A stretch of DNA of 64,000 bases. It comes from Eurosta solidaginis. Its lineage: Eukaryota > Arthropoda > Insecta > Diptera > Tephritidae. Numbering within the stretch: position 1 is the first letter of the stretch; every line of letters begins with the position of its first letter. Positions 21,241-31,633 of the stretch are shown one piece after another. The notes under the pieces were generated by a model that made no database searches, was not told the DNA's origin, and saw nothing but the letters and a program-made list of their open reading frames with translations. The position numbers and the translations under genes are program-made. The stretch is from NCBI RefSeq assembly GCF_040869045.1, contig NC_090319.1, positions 280,337,693 to 280,401,692 on the forward strand, read 5' to 3'.

Positions 21241-21698
21241 TTTTTACTAATTACCTTCCCCTATTTGATCCCTACAATTTGAAAAAAGAATGAATAAAAT
21301 TGGCTTCGTACCGGCCCCAAAATATGGACAGGAACGAACATCATTTCATTTTTATATATAAAGATGTGTATTTGCACAGTTGAATTGTGTTATATGACAT
21401 GGCGGTTTTCGAAATGGTACCATTGCAATATGCCAGTAAATCTTTCCATCTTTTCAGTTTTTCCAAATAAAACCAAAATAGCAATTGAATAACAATTATT
21501 ATATGAAGTAAGATTGAACACGCCATTAAAAATACACACATATAATTATAATGAACATTTTTAATTGTTTAAACAAACAGATTCATATTGACACATATAC
21601 CAGCGAAATAAAATGAATGTGGCTTTGACAAAATATTTTGCTATACTTTCCCAAAACAAAATTTTCCTAGTCGTTGTTTGTTTATATATATGTGTATT

Positions 21699-21798
21699 NN
21701 NNNNNNNNNNNNNNNNNNNNNNNNNNNNNNNNNNNNNNNNNNNNNNNNNNNNNNNNNNNNNNNNNNNNNNNNNNNNNNNNNNNNNNNNNNNNNNNNNN
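21699..21798. other. Assembly gap (100 N)
   Basis: Exactly 100 N placed inside a satellite unit; a run of this length is usually a placeholder for a gap of unknown size. ORFs crossing it are meaningless. Confidence 0.98.
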
Positions 21799-22810
21799 AT
21801 GTTTCCCTTATAATATTTCTTTTTTTAGATACTTTGATTTTTAGATACTTTTTCCCATTTAATTACATAAAATTGATTATTGTTTAGTTTCGTACTTACC
21901 ATTCAACAAATAAAAAGCTTTTAAAAACAATTTGAAAAACGAAATTCTAAATAATGTAAATAAATATGAGCACACTTCACTCCTCGAAACTTTGGCGATT
22001 TTACTTACATTTTTAATCAAAAATATTTTAAAATACTGTCAATCTGCTTAACTTGATTACGGGGACTCCCCTTTTTGTATTTAAACACATTCGCTTAAAC
22101 AGAGTTACCGTATAAGAAGATATAAAAATTCCCTAATTTATTCATGGGAAATATATTTCCCATAGACCTGAAAGGGTTAATATTAGCAGAACACCCACCT
22201 CTCTGCACTATTCTTAAGCTCATTCCATCGCGGTTACACCGTACCGATAATTCTTCATACACCGTTACGCTCACGTCGAACCCCGTTTATTAACTGATCT
22301 TAGCCACATTTTTTCAGATTCTCCAGCCATTCATTAGCCAACTCGCCGCTAACAGCAGTGGCGTTCGTAAAGAGAACAAGTTGTAAGTAATATTTTTGTT
22401 TGGAGAGTTTTTGGAGACTTTTAATTGTTTTGGTTTTCTTGTCTGTAATGTGAAGTCACGCTCAACAGGTAGTTGCAATGCAATGTGGCGCTCTGAGTCT
22501 ATATAAAGAAGGGCTGTGTCATCTGATTATTACTATACTACGTACGTACAGATCAGCAGACATCATTTAATGAAATAATTATTGGCGCCACTTCACACGT
22601 ATTATTATTCTTTGCGAAAAGATATTTTGCAAACAAACGCTCATGCGGAGAATGTTTAAATGGAGAATGGTTTAATGTTAACAATTTTTTAAGCTAATGC
22701 ATAGATTTTATCGCGGGCTTGGCGACTAAATCAAAAAAACCGTAACGCATATTTGTCAAAAAAGATCCGAAAAGGCTCGAAAAGGTTCGAAAAAGTTCGT
22801 AAAGTTTCAG
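21799..22810. other. Unassigned region with possible LTR-like fragment
   Basis: No coding domain seen. At 22498-22510 a TATATAAAG lies 60-90 bp before a TGGCGCC at 22584-22590 that resembles an LTR-element primer-binding site. The stretch about 22190-22580 could therefore be a decayed LTR. Its start was not found, so this is weak. Confidence 0.3.
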
Positions 22811-22811
22811 T

Positions 22812-22901
22812 GTTAGCTTAAAGTTAAAGTTAAAGTTAAAGTCAAAGTTAAAGTTAAAGTTAAAGTTGAAGTTAAAGTTAAAGTTAAAGCTAAAGTTAAA
22901 G

Positions 22902-22905
<4 letters not shown>
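22812..22905 (+). repeat. GTTAAA hexamer array, left part
   Basis: About fifteen copies of a GTTAAA-type hexamer, interrupted on the right by the LINE poly(A) tail. The array continues at about 24025. Confidence 0.9.
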
Positions 22906-22933
<28 letters not shown>

Positions 22934-24020
22934 CGTGGAAGGAGGAAATGCTTTATGCACTGACCGGGATATTTAAGCCTCACTGCGAGACTCTCCGAGT
23001 GTAGGACTCCCTTCTTCCATGAAGGCCTACCCACTAAAACCTAACCTCCCACGGCCCGCGCAAATCCCCGTACCTGGGACCGCGTTTAGCATTACTTCGG
23101 GTACGGGTGCGCGCTACGTGAGCTCTATGGCTACTCTCACGCTAATGGGCTAGGCATCCGTCTGCTCGTTTACTGGTAAGTATATGCCTCACATATGTGC
23201 TGACCGTATCCCATCTGTCTCTTCGACAGGTCATGTTATTAATGACACTGCCCGGGGATAGGTCGCCAAGTACCTCTTCTACCCTCCTTCGCTGATGGGA
23301 GAAGTGCCTGCATTCGAAGAAGGTGTGGCGTACATCGTCTATTTCCCCACAGTACAGACAGCTCGGGCTATCAACCTTACCCATTCTGTGTAGGTATTTG
23401 CGGAAGTAACCATGTCCCGTTAGAAACTGGGTCAGGTAAAAGTCTACCTCTCCGTGCGGTCGCTTCAACCATGGATCAAGTTCAGGGATTAGTTCCCTAG
23501 TCCACTTTCCTACGATGCTGTTGCTCCACTGGTCTTGCCAACGTCGGATCGATTCTTCTCGCGCCTGCATGGCAACAGCAGCTCTACTTGCTTGCGATCC
23601 GTTGTCATATATTGTTTTTCTTTCCTCAACGAGAAGATATATCGGTATGGTTCCCGCAACGACCAGGACAGCTTCAGCTGATACCGTGCGGTAAGCCGAA
23701 GATATTCGCAGCGCCCCTCTGCGTTGGACCGAGGTGAGGGCGACTCGGTTCTTCCGGTATTTCATTGCGTCCGCCCAGATTTCTGCACCATATAAGAGTA
23801 TAGAATCCGAGGCTGATGCAAGCAACTTCCTTGTGCATGGCCTTGGGCCACCTGTGTTTGCCATTAATCTACTCAACTGCGCTATTATGCGCGCAGCTCT
23901 TTCGCAGGTCCCTCGTATGTGATCCGAGAAGTTGAGTTTGCTGTCTAACCTCACTCCCAGATATTTCGTTGAAGCGAGTGTTTCTATTGGCTGGTCCCCA
24001 ACCATCATGTTCCTGGTAGT
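22906..24020 (-). mobile_element. 5'-truncated R1-clade-like LINE within the hexamer array
   Basis: Minus-strand LINE 3' end: C-terminal coding region (24008 to 23142), about 210 bp of 3' untranslated sequence, and a poly(A) tail seen as the T run at 22908-22933. Hexamer array lies on both sides, showing insertion into the array. No target duplication can be told apart within such a repeat. Confidence 0.85.
23142..24008 (-). pseudogene. R1-like LINE reverse transcriptase C-terminus and zinc finger
   Basis: 288-codon open frame, truncated at its N-terminal side, so the YADD catalytic box is missing. It contains TKYLGVRLDSKLNFSDHI (end of the thumb), LLYGAEIWADAM, RTVSAEAVLVVAGTIPIYLL and FLTGHGYFRKYLHRMG. 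The C-terminal CLYCGEIDDVRHTFFECRHF is a CCHC-type zinc finger common to R1/LOA LINEs, thought to bind RNA or target DNA. No internal stops, so the insertion is fairly young. It cannot transpose alone. Confidence 0.87.
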
Positions 24021-24625
24021 GGGAATTAAAGTTAAAATTAAAGTTCACGTTTAAGTTAAAGTTAAAGTTAAAATTAAAGTTAAAGTTAAAGTTGAAGTTA
24101 AAGTTAAAGTTAAAGTTAAAGTTTAAGTTAAAGTTAAAGTTAAAGTTAAAGTTAAAGTTGAAGTTAAAGTTAAAGTTAAATTGTTAGTGAATGTTAAAGT
24201 TAAAGCGAAAGTTAAAGTTAAAGTTAAAAATAAAGTTAAAGTTAAAATTAAGGTTAAAGTTAAAGTTAAAGTTAGAGTTAAAGTTAAAGTTAAAGTTAAA
24301 GTTTAAGTTAAAGTGAATGTTAAAGTTAAAGCGAAAGTTAAAGTTAAGTTAAAGTTAAAGTTAAAATTAAAATTAAAGTTAAAGTTAAAATTAAAGTTAA
24401 AGTTAAAGTTTAAGTTAAAGTTAAAGTTAAAATTAAAGTTAAAGTTAAAGTCAAAGTTAAAGTTAAGGTTAAAGTTAAACTTAAAGTTAAATTTAATGTT
24501 AAAAATACAGTTAAAGTTAATTTAAAGTTAAAGTTAAAGTGGATGTTAAAGTTAAAGTTAAAAATAAAGTTAAAGTTAAAGTTAAAGTTAAAAATAAAGT
24601 TAAAGTTAAAGTGAAAGTTAAATAT
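24021..24625 (+). repeat. GTTAAA hexamer array, right part
   Basis: About 600 bp of GTTAAA repeats with variants (GTTTAA, GTGAAT, AAATAA) and a partially duplicated higher-order pattern around GTGAATGTTAAAGTTAAAGC near 24188 and 24312. The Lys/Leu ORF across it is an artefact. Confidence 0.92.
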
Positions 24626-25538
24626 TAACTTCTCATTTATTCAATAAAAGTAAAAAAATTGTTTTCTTATCGGTCACCACGCTTAAAAAGGTTAACTTGA
24701 ATTAATATCAGAGACAAAACTTGAATTAATATCAAAGAAAACAAAATGTTGCATAAATATTATAATTGCATAAGTTGATAATATGCAATAGCTTTACCGC
24801 GGCAGTCCCCGAGTGCCACACGTCCTTTTTTTTCGTAGCGCCTTATCTACCTCAATTTATTTGTTTGCATTTTCCTTATGCGCATTTTTTTAATTCTTCT
24901 GTACTGATAAAAAACTTATTTATTTAAAGCTCAGAGCATGTCGCGGAGTAATATGTCTTCGGAGCAGATTATGCTTTCATTCAAGTCACACACTCAACAC
25001 CGGCAACTTCACAGCGTAGCATGTTTTATCATCCATAGACTGCCATCTCTATCTACCCTCCGACGACGTTGATTGTGTCTTCTCGTCCGTCGCCCTTACA
25101 CCATATTTAGTCATAGTCTCCCACTTTTCATTGTCTCTGTACCTTTTTTGCTCATCTCGAACAGTAAGTAATAAACACACCATGGCATTATTAAGAATAT
25201 TACCATCATTAGCATATTATTATCGTTTAGAGAACGCGCATCGCTGTCGTATCCTCTTTAACGTCGCCAATGTCAATTAATTAGATCTCGTTTTCCGCGC
25301 GCTCACATTAAGTTCCAACTCGGAATTTTCCCAATATCAAGCAGCTTTAGCCAACCGACCGCCTCTCTTGATATGCATACTGCCTAGCATATTTGGTTCT
25401 CACCATTCATTTGTATTATATGGTTATACGTTTTCCATGCTTTCAGTTATTTGACTGCAAACGGTTGCTCTAAACAATGCCACCGAGAATTTACCAGCAC
25501 ACTCGTACACACACATGCATACATACGTAAAAACAAAC
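24626..25538. other. Intergenic, nothing recognised
   Basis: No ORF of note and no repeat recognised, except a short ACACAC/ATAC-rich run near 25500. Confidence 0.5.
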
Positions 25539-26530
25539 AAGTAAGGAAGGCTAAGTTCGGGTGTAACCGAACATTACATACTCAGCTGAGCGCTTTGGAG
25601 ACAAAATAAGGGAAAATCACCATTTAGCAAAATGAACTTAGGTTAACCCTGGAATGTGTTTGTATGACATGTGTATCCAATGAAAGGTATTAAGGGGTAT
25701 TTAAAACGTAGTGGGCCTTAGTTCTTTAGGTGGGCGCCTTTTCGAGATATCGCAATAAGGGTGGACCAGGGGTGACTCTAGAATGTGTTTGTACGATATG
25801 GGTATCAAATTAAAAGTATTAATGAGGGTTTTAAAAGGGAGTAGCCCTTAGTTGTATATGTGAAGGCGTTATATCGACCAAAATGTGGACCAGGGTGACC
25901 CAGAACATCTTCTGTCGGGTACCGCTAATTTATTTATATATGTCATACCACGAACAGTATTCCTTCCAAGATTCCAAGGGCTTTTGATTTCGCCCTGCAG
26001 AACTTTTTCATTTTCTTCTACTTAATATGGTAGGTTTCACACCCATTTAACAAAGTTTTTGCTAAAGTTATATTTTGCGTCAATAAACCAATCCAATTAC
26101 CATGTTTCATTTCTTTTTTCATATTTGGTATAGAATTATGGCATTTTTTTCATTTTTCGTAATTTTCGATATCGAAAAAGTGGGCGTGGTCACAGTCGGA
26201 TTTCGGCCATATTTTATACCAAGATAAAGTGGCTTCAGATAAGTACGTGAACTAAGTTTAGTTAAGATATATCGATTTTTGTTCAAGTTATAGTGTTAAC
26301 GGCCGAGCGGAAAGACAGACGGTCGACTGTGTATAAAAACTGGGCGTGGCTTCAACCGATTTCGCCCATTTTCACAGAAAACAGTTATCGTCATAGAATC
26401 TATGTCCCTACCAAGTTTCACAAGGATTGGTAAATTTTTGTTCGACTTATGGCATTAAAAGTATTCTAGACGAATTAAATAAAAAAGGGCGGAGTTACAA
26501 AAAAAAAGAAATTCTATAAAGAACTACCCA
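25539..26530 (+). mobile_element. DINE/mini-me-like element, 3'-truncated
   Basis: Starts AAGTAAGGAAGGCTAAGTTC with GGTGTAACCGAACATTACAT and a CTCAGCTGAG palindrome, the 5' signature of this family. It holds two diverged minisatellite units and part of the conserved right region (GTGGGCGTGGTCACAGTCGG), then stops near 26530. Non-coding and non-autonomous. Confidence 0.75.
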
Positions 26531-26603
26531 TTACTGAAAATTCAATTCAATTACCAATACCATAAAAATTGCACTGAAAATATACACAAATTTACTCATA
26601 ACA

Positions 26604-29286
26604 ATTAAGGAAGGTTAAGTTCGGGTGTAACCGAACATTACATACTCAGTTGAGAGCTATGGTGACAACATAAGGGAAAATAACCATGTAGGAAAATGAA
26701 CCGAGGGAAACCCTGGAATGTATTTGTATGACATGTGTATCAAATGAAAGGCATTAAATAGTATTTTATGAGGGAGTGGGCCATAGTTCTATAGGTGGAC
26801 GCCATTTAGGGATGTAGCCATAAAGGTGGATCAGGGTTGACTCTAGAATGCGTTTGTACGATATGTGTATCAAATGAAAGGTATTAATGAGTATTTTAAA
26901 AGGGCGTGGACCTAAGTTCTATAGATGGACGCCTTTTCGAGATATCGCCGTAAAGATGGACCATGGGTGACTCTAGAATGCGTTTGTACGATATGGGTAT
27001 CAAATGAAAGGTGTTAATGAGCATTTTAAAAGGGAGTAATCCTTAGTTCCATAGGTGGACGCCGTTTCGAGATATCGCCATAAAGGTGGACCAGGGGTGC
27101 CCTAGAATTTGTTTGCACAATATGGGCATCAAACGAAAGGTGCTAATGAGTATTTTAAAAGGGAGTGGGCCTTAGTTCTATAGGTGGACGCCGTTTCGAG
27201 ATACCGCCATAAAGGTGGGCCAGGGGTGACTCTAGAATTCGTTTGTGCAATATGGGTATCAAACGAAAGGAGTTAATGAGTATTTTAAGAGGGAGTGGGC
27301 CTTAGTTCTATAGGTGGACGCATTTTCGAGGTATCGCAATAAAGGTGGACCAGGGGTGACTCTAGACTTTGTTTGTACGATATGGGTATCAAATGAAAGG
27401 TGTTAATGAGTATTTTTAAAAGGGAGTGGGCCTTCGTTTGATAGGTGTTCGCCTTTTCGAGATATCGCCATAAAGGTGGACCAGGGGTGACTTTAGAATT
27501 TGTTTGTATGATATGGGTATCAAATGAAAGGTGTTAATGATTATTTTAAAAGGACGTGGGGCTTAGTTCTATAGGTGGACCCCTTTTCGAGATATCGCCA
27601 TAAAGGTGGACCAGGGGTGACTCTAGAATTCGTTTGTGCAATATGGGTATCAAACGAAAGGAGCTAATGAGTATTTTAAGAGGGAGTGGGCCTTTCTTGA
27701 CCAGGGGTGACTCTAGACTTTGTTTGTACGATATGGGTATCAAATGAAAGGTGTTAATGAGTATTTTTAAAAGGGAGTGGGCCTTCGTTCTATAAGTGTT
27801 CGCCTTTTCGAAATATCGCCATAAAGGTGGACCAGGGGTGACTCTAGAATGATTTTGTACGATATGGGTATCAAATTAAAGGTATTAATGAGAGTTTTAA
27901 AAGGGAGTGGTGGTAGTTGTATATGTGAAGGCGTTTTCCAGATATCGACAAAATGTGGACCAGGGTGACCCAGAACATCATCTGTTGGTACCGCTAATTT
28001 ATTTATATATGTAATACCTGCCAAGATTTTAAGGGTTTTTTATTTCGCCCTGCAGAACTTTTCATTTTCTTCTACTTAAAATGGTAGGTGTCACAACCAT
28101 TTTATAAAGTTTTTTCTAAAGTTATATTTCGCGTCAATAAAACAATCCAATTACCTTACCATATTTCATCCCTTTTTTCGTATTTGGTATAGAATTATGG
28201 CATTTTTTTCATTTTTCGTAATGTTCGATATCGGAAAAGTGGGCGTGGTCATAGTCGGATTTCGCTCATTTTTCATACCAAGATAAAGTGAGTTCAGATA
28301 AGTACGTGAACTGAGTTTAGTAAAGATATATCGATTTTTGCTCAAGTTATCGTGTTAACGGCCATGCGGAAGGACAGACGGACGACTGTGTATAAAAACT
28401 GGGCGTGACATCAACCGATTTCACCCATTTTCACAGAAAATAGTTAGCGCCATAAAATCTATGCCCCTACCAAATTTCAAAAGGATTGGTTAATTTTTGT
28501 TCGACGTATGGCGTTAAAAGTATCCTAGACAAATTAAACGAAAAAGGGCGGAGCCACGCCCTTTTTTCAAATTTCTCTTATTTTTGTATTTTGTTGCACC
28601 ATATCATTACTGGAGTTGAATCTTGACATAATTTACTTATATACTGTAAAGATATTAAATTTTTTGTTAAAATTTTACTTTAAAAAAATTTTTTTTTTAA
28701 AGTGGGCGTGGTTCTTCTCCGATTTTGCTAATTTTTATTAAGCGTACATATAGTAATAAGAGTAATGTTCCTGCCAAATTTCATCATGATATCTTCAACG
28801 ACTGCCAAATTACAGCTTGCAAAACTTTTAAATTACCTTCTTTTAAAAGTGGGCGGTGCCACGCCCATTGTCCAAAATTTTACTAATTTTCTATTTTGCG
28901 TCATAAGTTCAACTCATCTACCAAGTTTCGTCGCTTTATCGGTCTTTTGTAATGAATTATCGCACTTTTTCGGTTTTTCGAAATTTTCGATATCGAAAAA
29001 GTGGGCGTGGTTATAGTCCCATATCGTTCATTTTAAATAGCGATTTGAGATGAGTGCTCAGGAACCTACATACCAAATTTCATCAAGATACCTCAAAATT
29101 TACTCAAGTTATCGTGTTAACGGACGGACGGACGGACGGACATGGCTCAATCAAATTTTTTTTCGATCCTGATTATTTTGATATATGGAAGTCTATATCT
29201 ATCTCGATTCCTTTATATATGTACAACCAACCGTTATCCAATCAAACTTAATATACTCTGTGAGCTCTGCTCAACTGAGTATAAAA
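26604..29286 (+). mobile_element. DINE/mini-me-like element with about ten minisatellite units
   Basis: 5' signature AAGGAAGGTTAAGTTCGGGT at 26606, then a minisatellite of about 130 bp per unit to about 27960. Unit landmarks are CTCTAGAAT, ATGGGTATCAAATGAAAGG and GGAGTGGGCCTTAG. A non-repeated right part follows with a CGGA run at 29121-29141, ending in CTCAACTGAGTATAAAAA near 29286. A GGAC/GTCC microsatellite plus internal tandem repeats is the published hallmark of mini-me/DINE-type non-autonomous Helitron relatives. The family assignment is inference. The 13.3-kb unit begins inside its minisatellite at 27124. Confidence 0.78.
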
Positions 29287-29953
29287 ATATTTAGTTTAAC
29301 TGTGGAAAAATATTTAAATTTTTTTATCGAAATTGAAATAGTAATGCATGTTGAATTGCATTATTAATTCAAATTTTTGTTGTTGCTCTTTCTTAGTGGT
29401 AAAGCAGTTAATTTAGTTAAGTAAAGTAATTTCGTTATTGTCGTGTTTCAGTTAGAAAAACAATTGTAAAAGCAAAAGTCTCTTTTACTGGTAATTTAAT
29501 TACGTTTACATTACCAATAAATTTAAAAACTTTGTATTAAATCAAATTGCAATTCAAATATACTCAAAAATATTCCAAATGAGACTTAATTATTTAATTA
29601 AAAAAAAAAAAAATATTTAATGTTTTTAATCGAAGTTGAACTGGTAATGCATATTAAATTGCATTATAAATTAAATGTTGTCGTTAATGCTGATTGTGAT
29701 TATCAAAGCAATAAAATCTTACTGGTTGAAAAGGGGACGATTGTCGTTTTTTTACAACATGATCTTTTGCCTTGCAGGTAATGCAAATCAGATTGCATTA
29801 CCGTGGTTATATTCATCTTCATCTTACCGTTATATTTATTGATTGCTCTCTTTCGCTTTTATCTTTGTTTTCTGCATGCTTGTAGGTTTAATTAATATTG
29901 TTCTTCTCCAATTGTTTCACCCGCATGTTTTTAGCACTTTTTTAATTAAAAAC
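29287..29953. other. AT-rich intergenic, nothing recognised
   Basis: Contains a loose internal repeat (GAAATAGTAATGCATGTTGAATTGC at 29334, written here only as its first bases, and a similar ACTGGTAATGCATATTAAAT at 29640). No coding sense. Equivalents at 42641-43306 and 55950-56624. Confidence 0.5.
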
Positions 29954-30004
29954 GGCCATAACCGTTTAGACGGTTAAACGCCAATTAAGTAAGTAAGTAA
30001 GTAA
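29954..30004 (+). mobile_element. RTE 3' end fragment, copy A
   Basis: GGCCATAACCGTTTAGACGG and the AAGT tail match the 3' terminus of the RTE LINE at 17820-17863. An extreme 5'-truncated insertion. Confidence 0.85.
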
Positions 30005-30296
30005 TTAAAAATTTCAACATTAAAAATTTTACAATTTATATTTAAGTCACTGCATCTGGTAACCTCAAACTTAATTATTATTCTCATTTCTAGCTGCCCA
30101 CTCCATTTCATTTCTTCTTCTTCTTTGATCATCAAATAGTTGATAGTGTTTTACCCACATATTTCTCCTTCCCGCCATAGCTGCCCTATCTCTTACCATT
30201 AAAATTCTTTAAGTTTTTCTTTTTGTTGCAATTTCTCTACATTCTTTTTGGCATTGCATTAAATAAAATGTGTGTGTGTTTTGTTTCTTCTTTCCA

Positions 30297-30478
30297 GGCA
30301 TGCTTAACGAACGAAACGATATCATTTCGTTACGATAATCAACGCTAATAAACGAAACGAAGTCACTTCGTTTCGTTTATTAACGTTAAGAACGTCAAAT
30401 TAACGTTAGTGACTTCGTTTCGTTTATTAGCGTTGATTATCGTAACGAAATGATATGGTTTCGTTCGTTAAGCATGCC
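30297..30478. repeat. 182-bp foldback element, copy A
   Basis: Arms of about 70 bp: GGCATGCTTAACGAACGAAA at the left is mirrored by TTTCGTTCGTTAAGCATGCC at the right, with an inner hairpin of AACGAAACGAAGTCACTTCG type. It resembles a small foldback/MITE. Copy B has lost 46 bp of the left arm. Confidence 0.88.
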
Positions 30479-31360
30479 TGCTTCTTTCTTTATAATCTGC
30501 TTGACTTTTATATTAAACAAGTGCAATGAGTGCTGGGCGCTTCCAGTTAACATAAGTGCTTTCCCCCATTCACGTCATTTCTCACCCGCTTGCCATCAAG
30601 CATTGTTTTTCATGATAGTTGCGAGTTTGAATGCTTTGCATATTTCTTGTTTCTGCTTTTTCTTGTTTTTTTCTTTTTTCTTTTTTTGGTATTTTGCTTG
30701 AGCTTTATGTTGAATATAAATATGCATAATTTGGTGGAAGTCGTACATTCTAAAATAGTTAAGTTACATACACACGTACATATGTATATGTTTCATCTAC
30801 CTTGACATGAATGTAATGATACTTGAATAAAATAAGATATTACACATGTAACATGAGTTACATGTGTCGTAAATATTTTCTATGAATTTGGCAATTAATT
30901 GTTTGAAAATTTCTTTTATTCTACTCTTAAAGAATTTTATTCTGTAACGGTTAAGATTCGGTTAAAGCACCCTTAAATATTTAGCTCGACACCCTTTTCT
31001 AGAAAAACATTTAAAAAATTTTGAAAGTGATATCGTCATCTTATATATAAATAGACAAGATGAAAAAATTTGGAACCGTTTTCTGCTAAAGTTTAATTCT
31101 AAGGTATACAAATTATATGTATTGATAGGAAATTTTGAGCTGCACTGTTATCCATAAATAAAAAAAATTTTAGAAATAATTTTAGCATAAAAAATTTAAC
31201 ATAAATGTCATACCACTACATATGCAATTATTCATACTATAGACACGCTGTGTGTGTGTACTTGCTTTTTGTGTACTATGCTGAATCATGAGCATGGCCG
31301 AGGAGTTGCTTTGTACAAAATAAAAATTAAACTAAAATACATAGTTGATCATGCATCAAG
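30479..31360. other. Intergenic, nothing recognised
   Basis: T-rich and AT-rich sequence. It includes a 20-bp palindrome, ACACATGTAACATGAGTTAC/ATGTGT, near 30843-30867. No supported gene. Equivalent in copy B at 43786-44667. Confidence 0.5.
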
Positions 31361-31633
31361 TCTATTTCTTTTCTTTCCTATGCTTTCCTTTTTTTTCCAT
31401 TCTATTCTTTTATTTTCCTTTCCTTTGTTTTCTTTTCTTTGCTTTCCTTTCCTTTCATTTCCTTTGCTTTCCTTTCATTTTCTTTTCTTTCGTTTCCTTT
31501 CCTTTAATTTCCTTTCCTTTCGTTTCACTTCCTTTGCTTTCCTTTCCTTTCGTTTCCTTTCCTTTCCTTTCCCTTCCTTTCCTTTCCCTTCCTTTCCTTT
31601 CCTTTCTTTTCCTTTCCTCTCCTTTCCTTTCCT
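31361..31633 (+). repeat. Polypyrimidine tract (CTTTC)n, copy A
   Basis: About 270 bp made almost only of C and T on the plus strand, with the pentamer TTTCC dominant. Long Phe/Ser ORFs on the plus strand and Lys/Glu/Arg ORFs on the minus strand come from the repeat. Such tracts can form triplex DNA. Confidence 0.92.

Larger units (their letters stand above)
18438..21351 (-). mobile_element. Helitron remnant with attached minisatellites
   Basis: Insertion that splits the fourth satellite unit, which resumes near 21352 with TATATATAAAGATGTG. The left two-thirds hold minus-strand Rep/helicase remains; then come a 7-bp minisatellite and a DINE-type minisatellite. No clean Helitron end (CTRR with a hairpin) could be assigned by eye. 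Confidence 0.75.
12763..21698 (+). repeat. Tandem satellite array, about 354-bp unit, dissected by transposons
   Basis: Units begin (G)TAATTGAATAACAATTATT at 12763, 14139, 17864, 18218 and 21481. The uninterrupted unit 17864-18217 is 354 bp. Shared internal blocks include CATGCCATTAAAAATACAAA, ATTGACGCATATACCAGCGA and GGTACCATTGCAATATGCCA. After removing nested insertions (13004-14019, about 14410-17863, about 18438-21351) the pieces rejoin into a tandem array. One exception is about 95 bp missing to the right of the RTE element. The array ends in the assembly gap. Confidence 0.85.

Noticed and set aside
21613..21887. Two ORFs crossing the N run
   Set aside because: Their middle is undefined sequence; the ends are satellite DNA.
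22190..22590. Defined LTR retrotransposon
   Set aside because: A TATA-like box and TGGCGCC are present but no paired LTR, target duplication or coding region was found.
22694..24525. Lys/Leu-rich and Asn/Phe-rich ORFs near 22.7-23.0 and 24.3-24.5 kb
   Set aside because: Translations of the GTTAAA hexamer array and the LINE poly(A) tail.
26604..28000. CRISPR-like array from regularly spaced repeats
   Set aside because: Repeats of about 130 bp with no unique spacers, in an animal genome, inside a DINE-like element.
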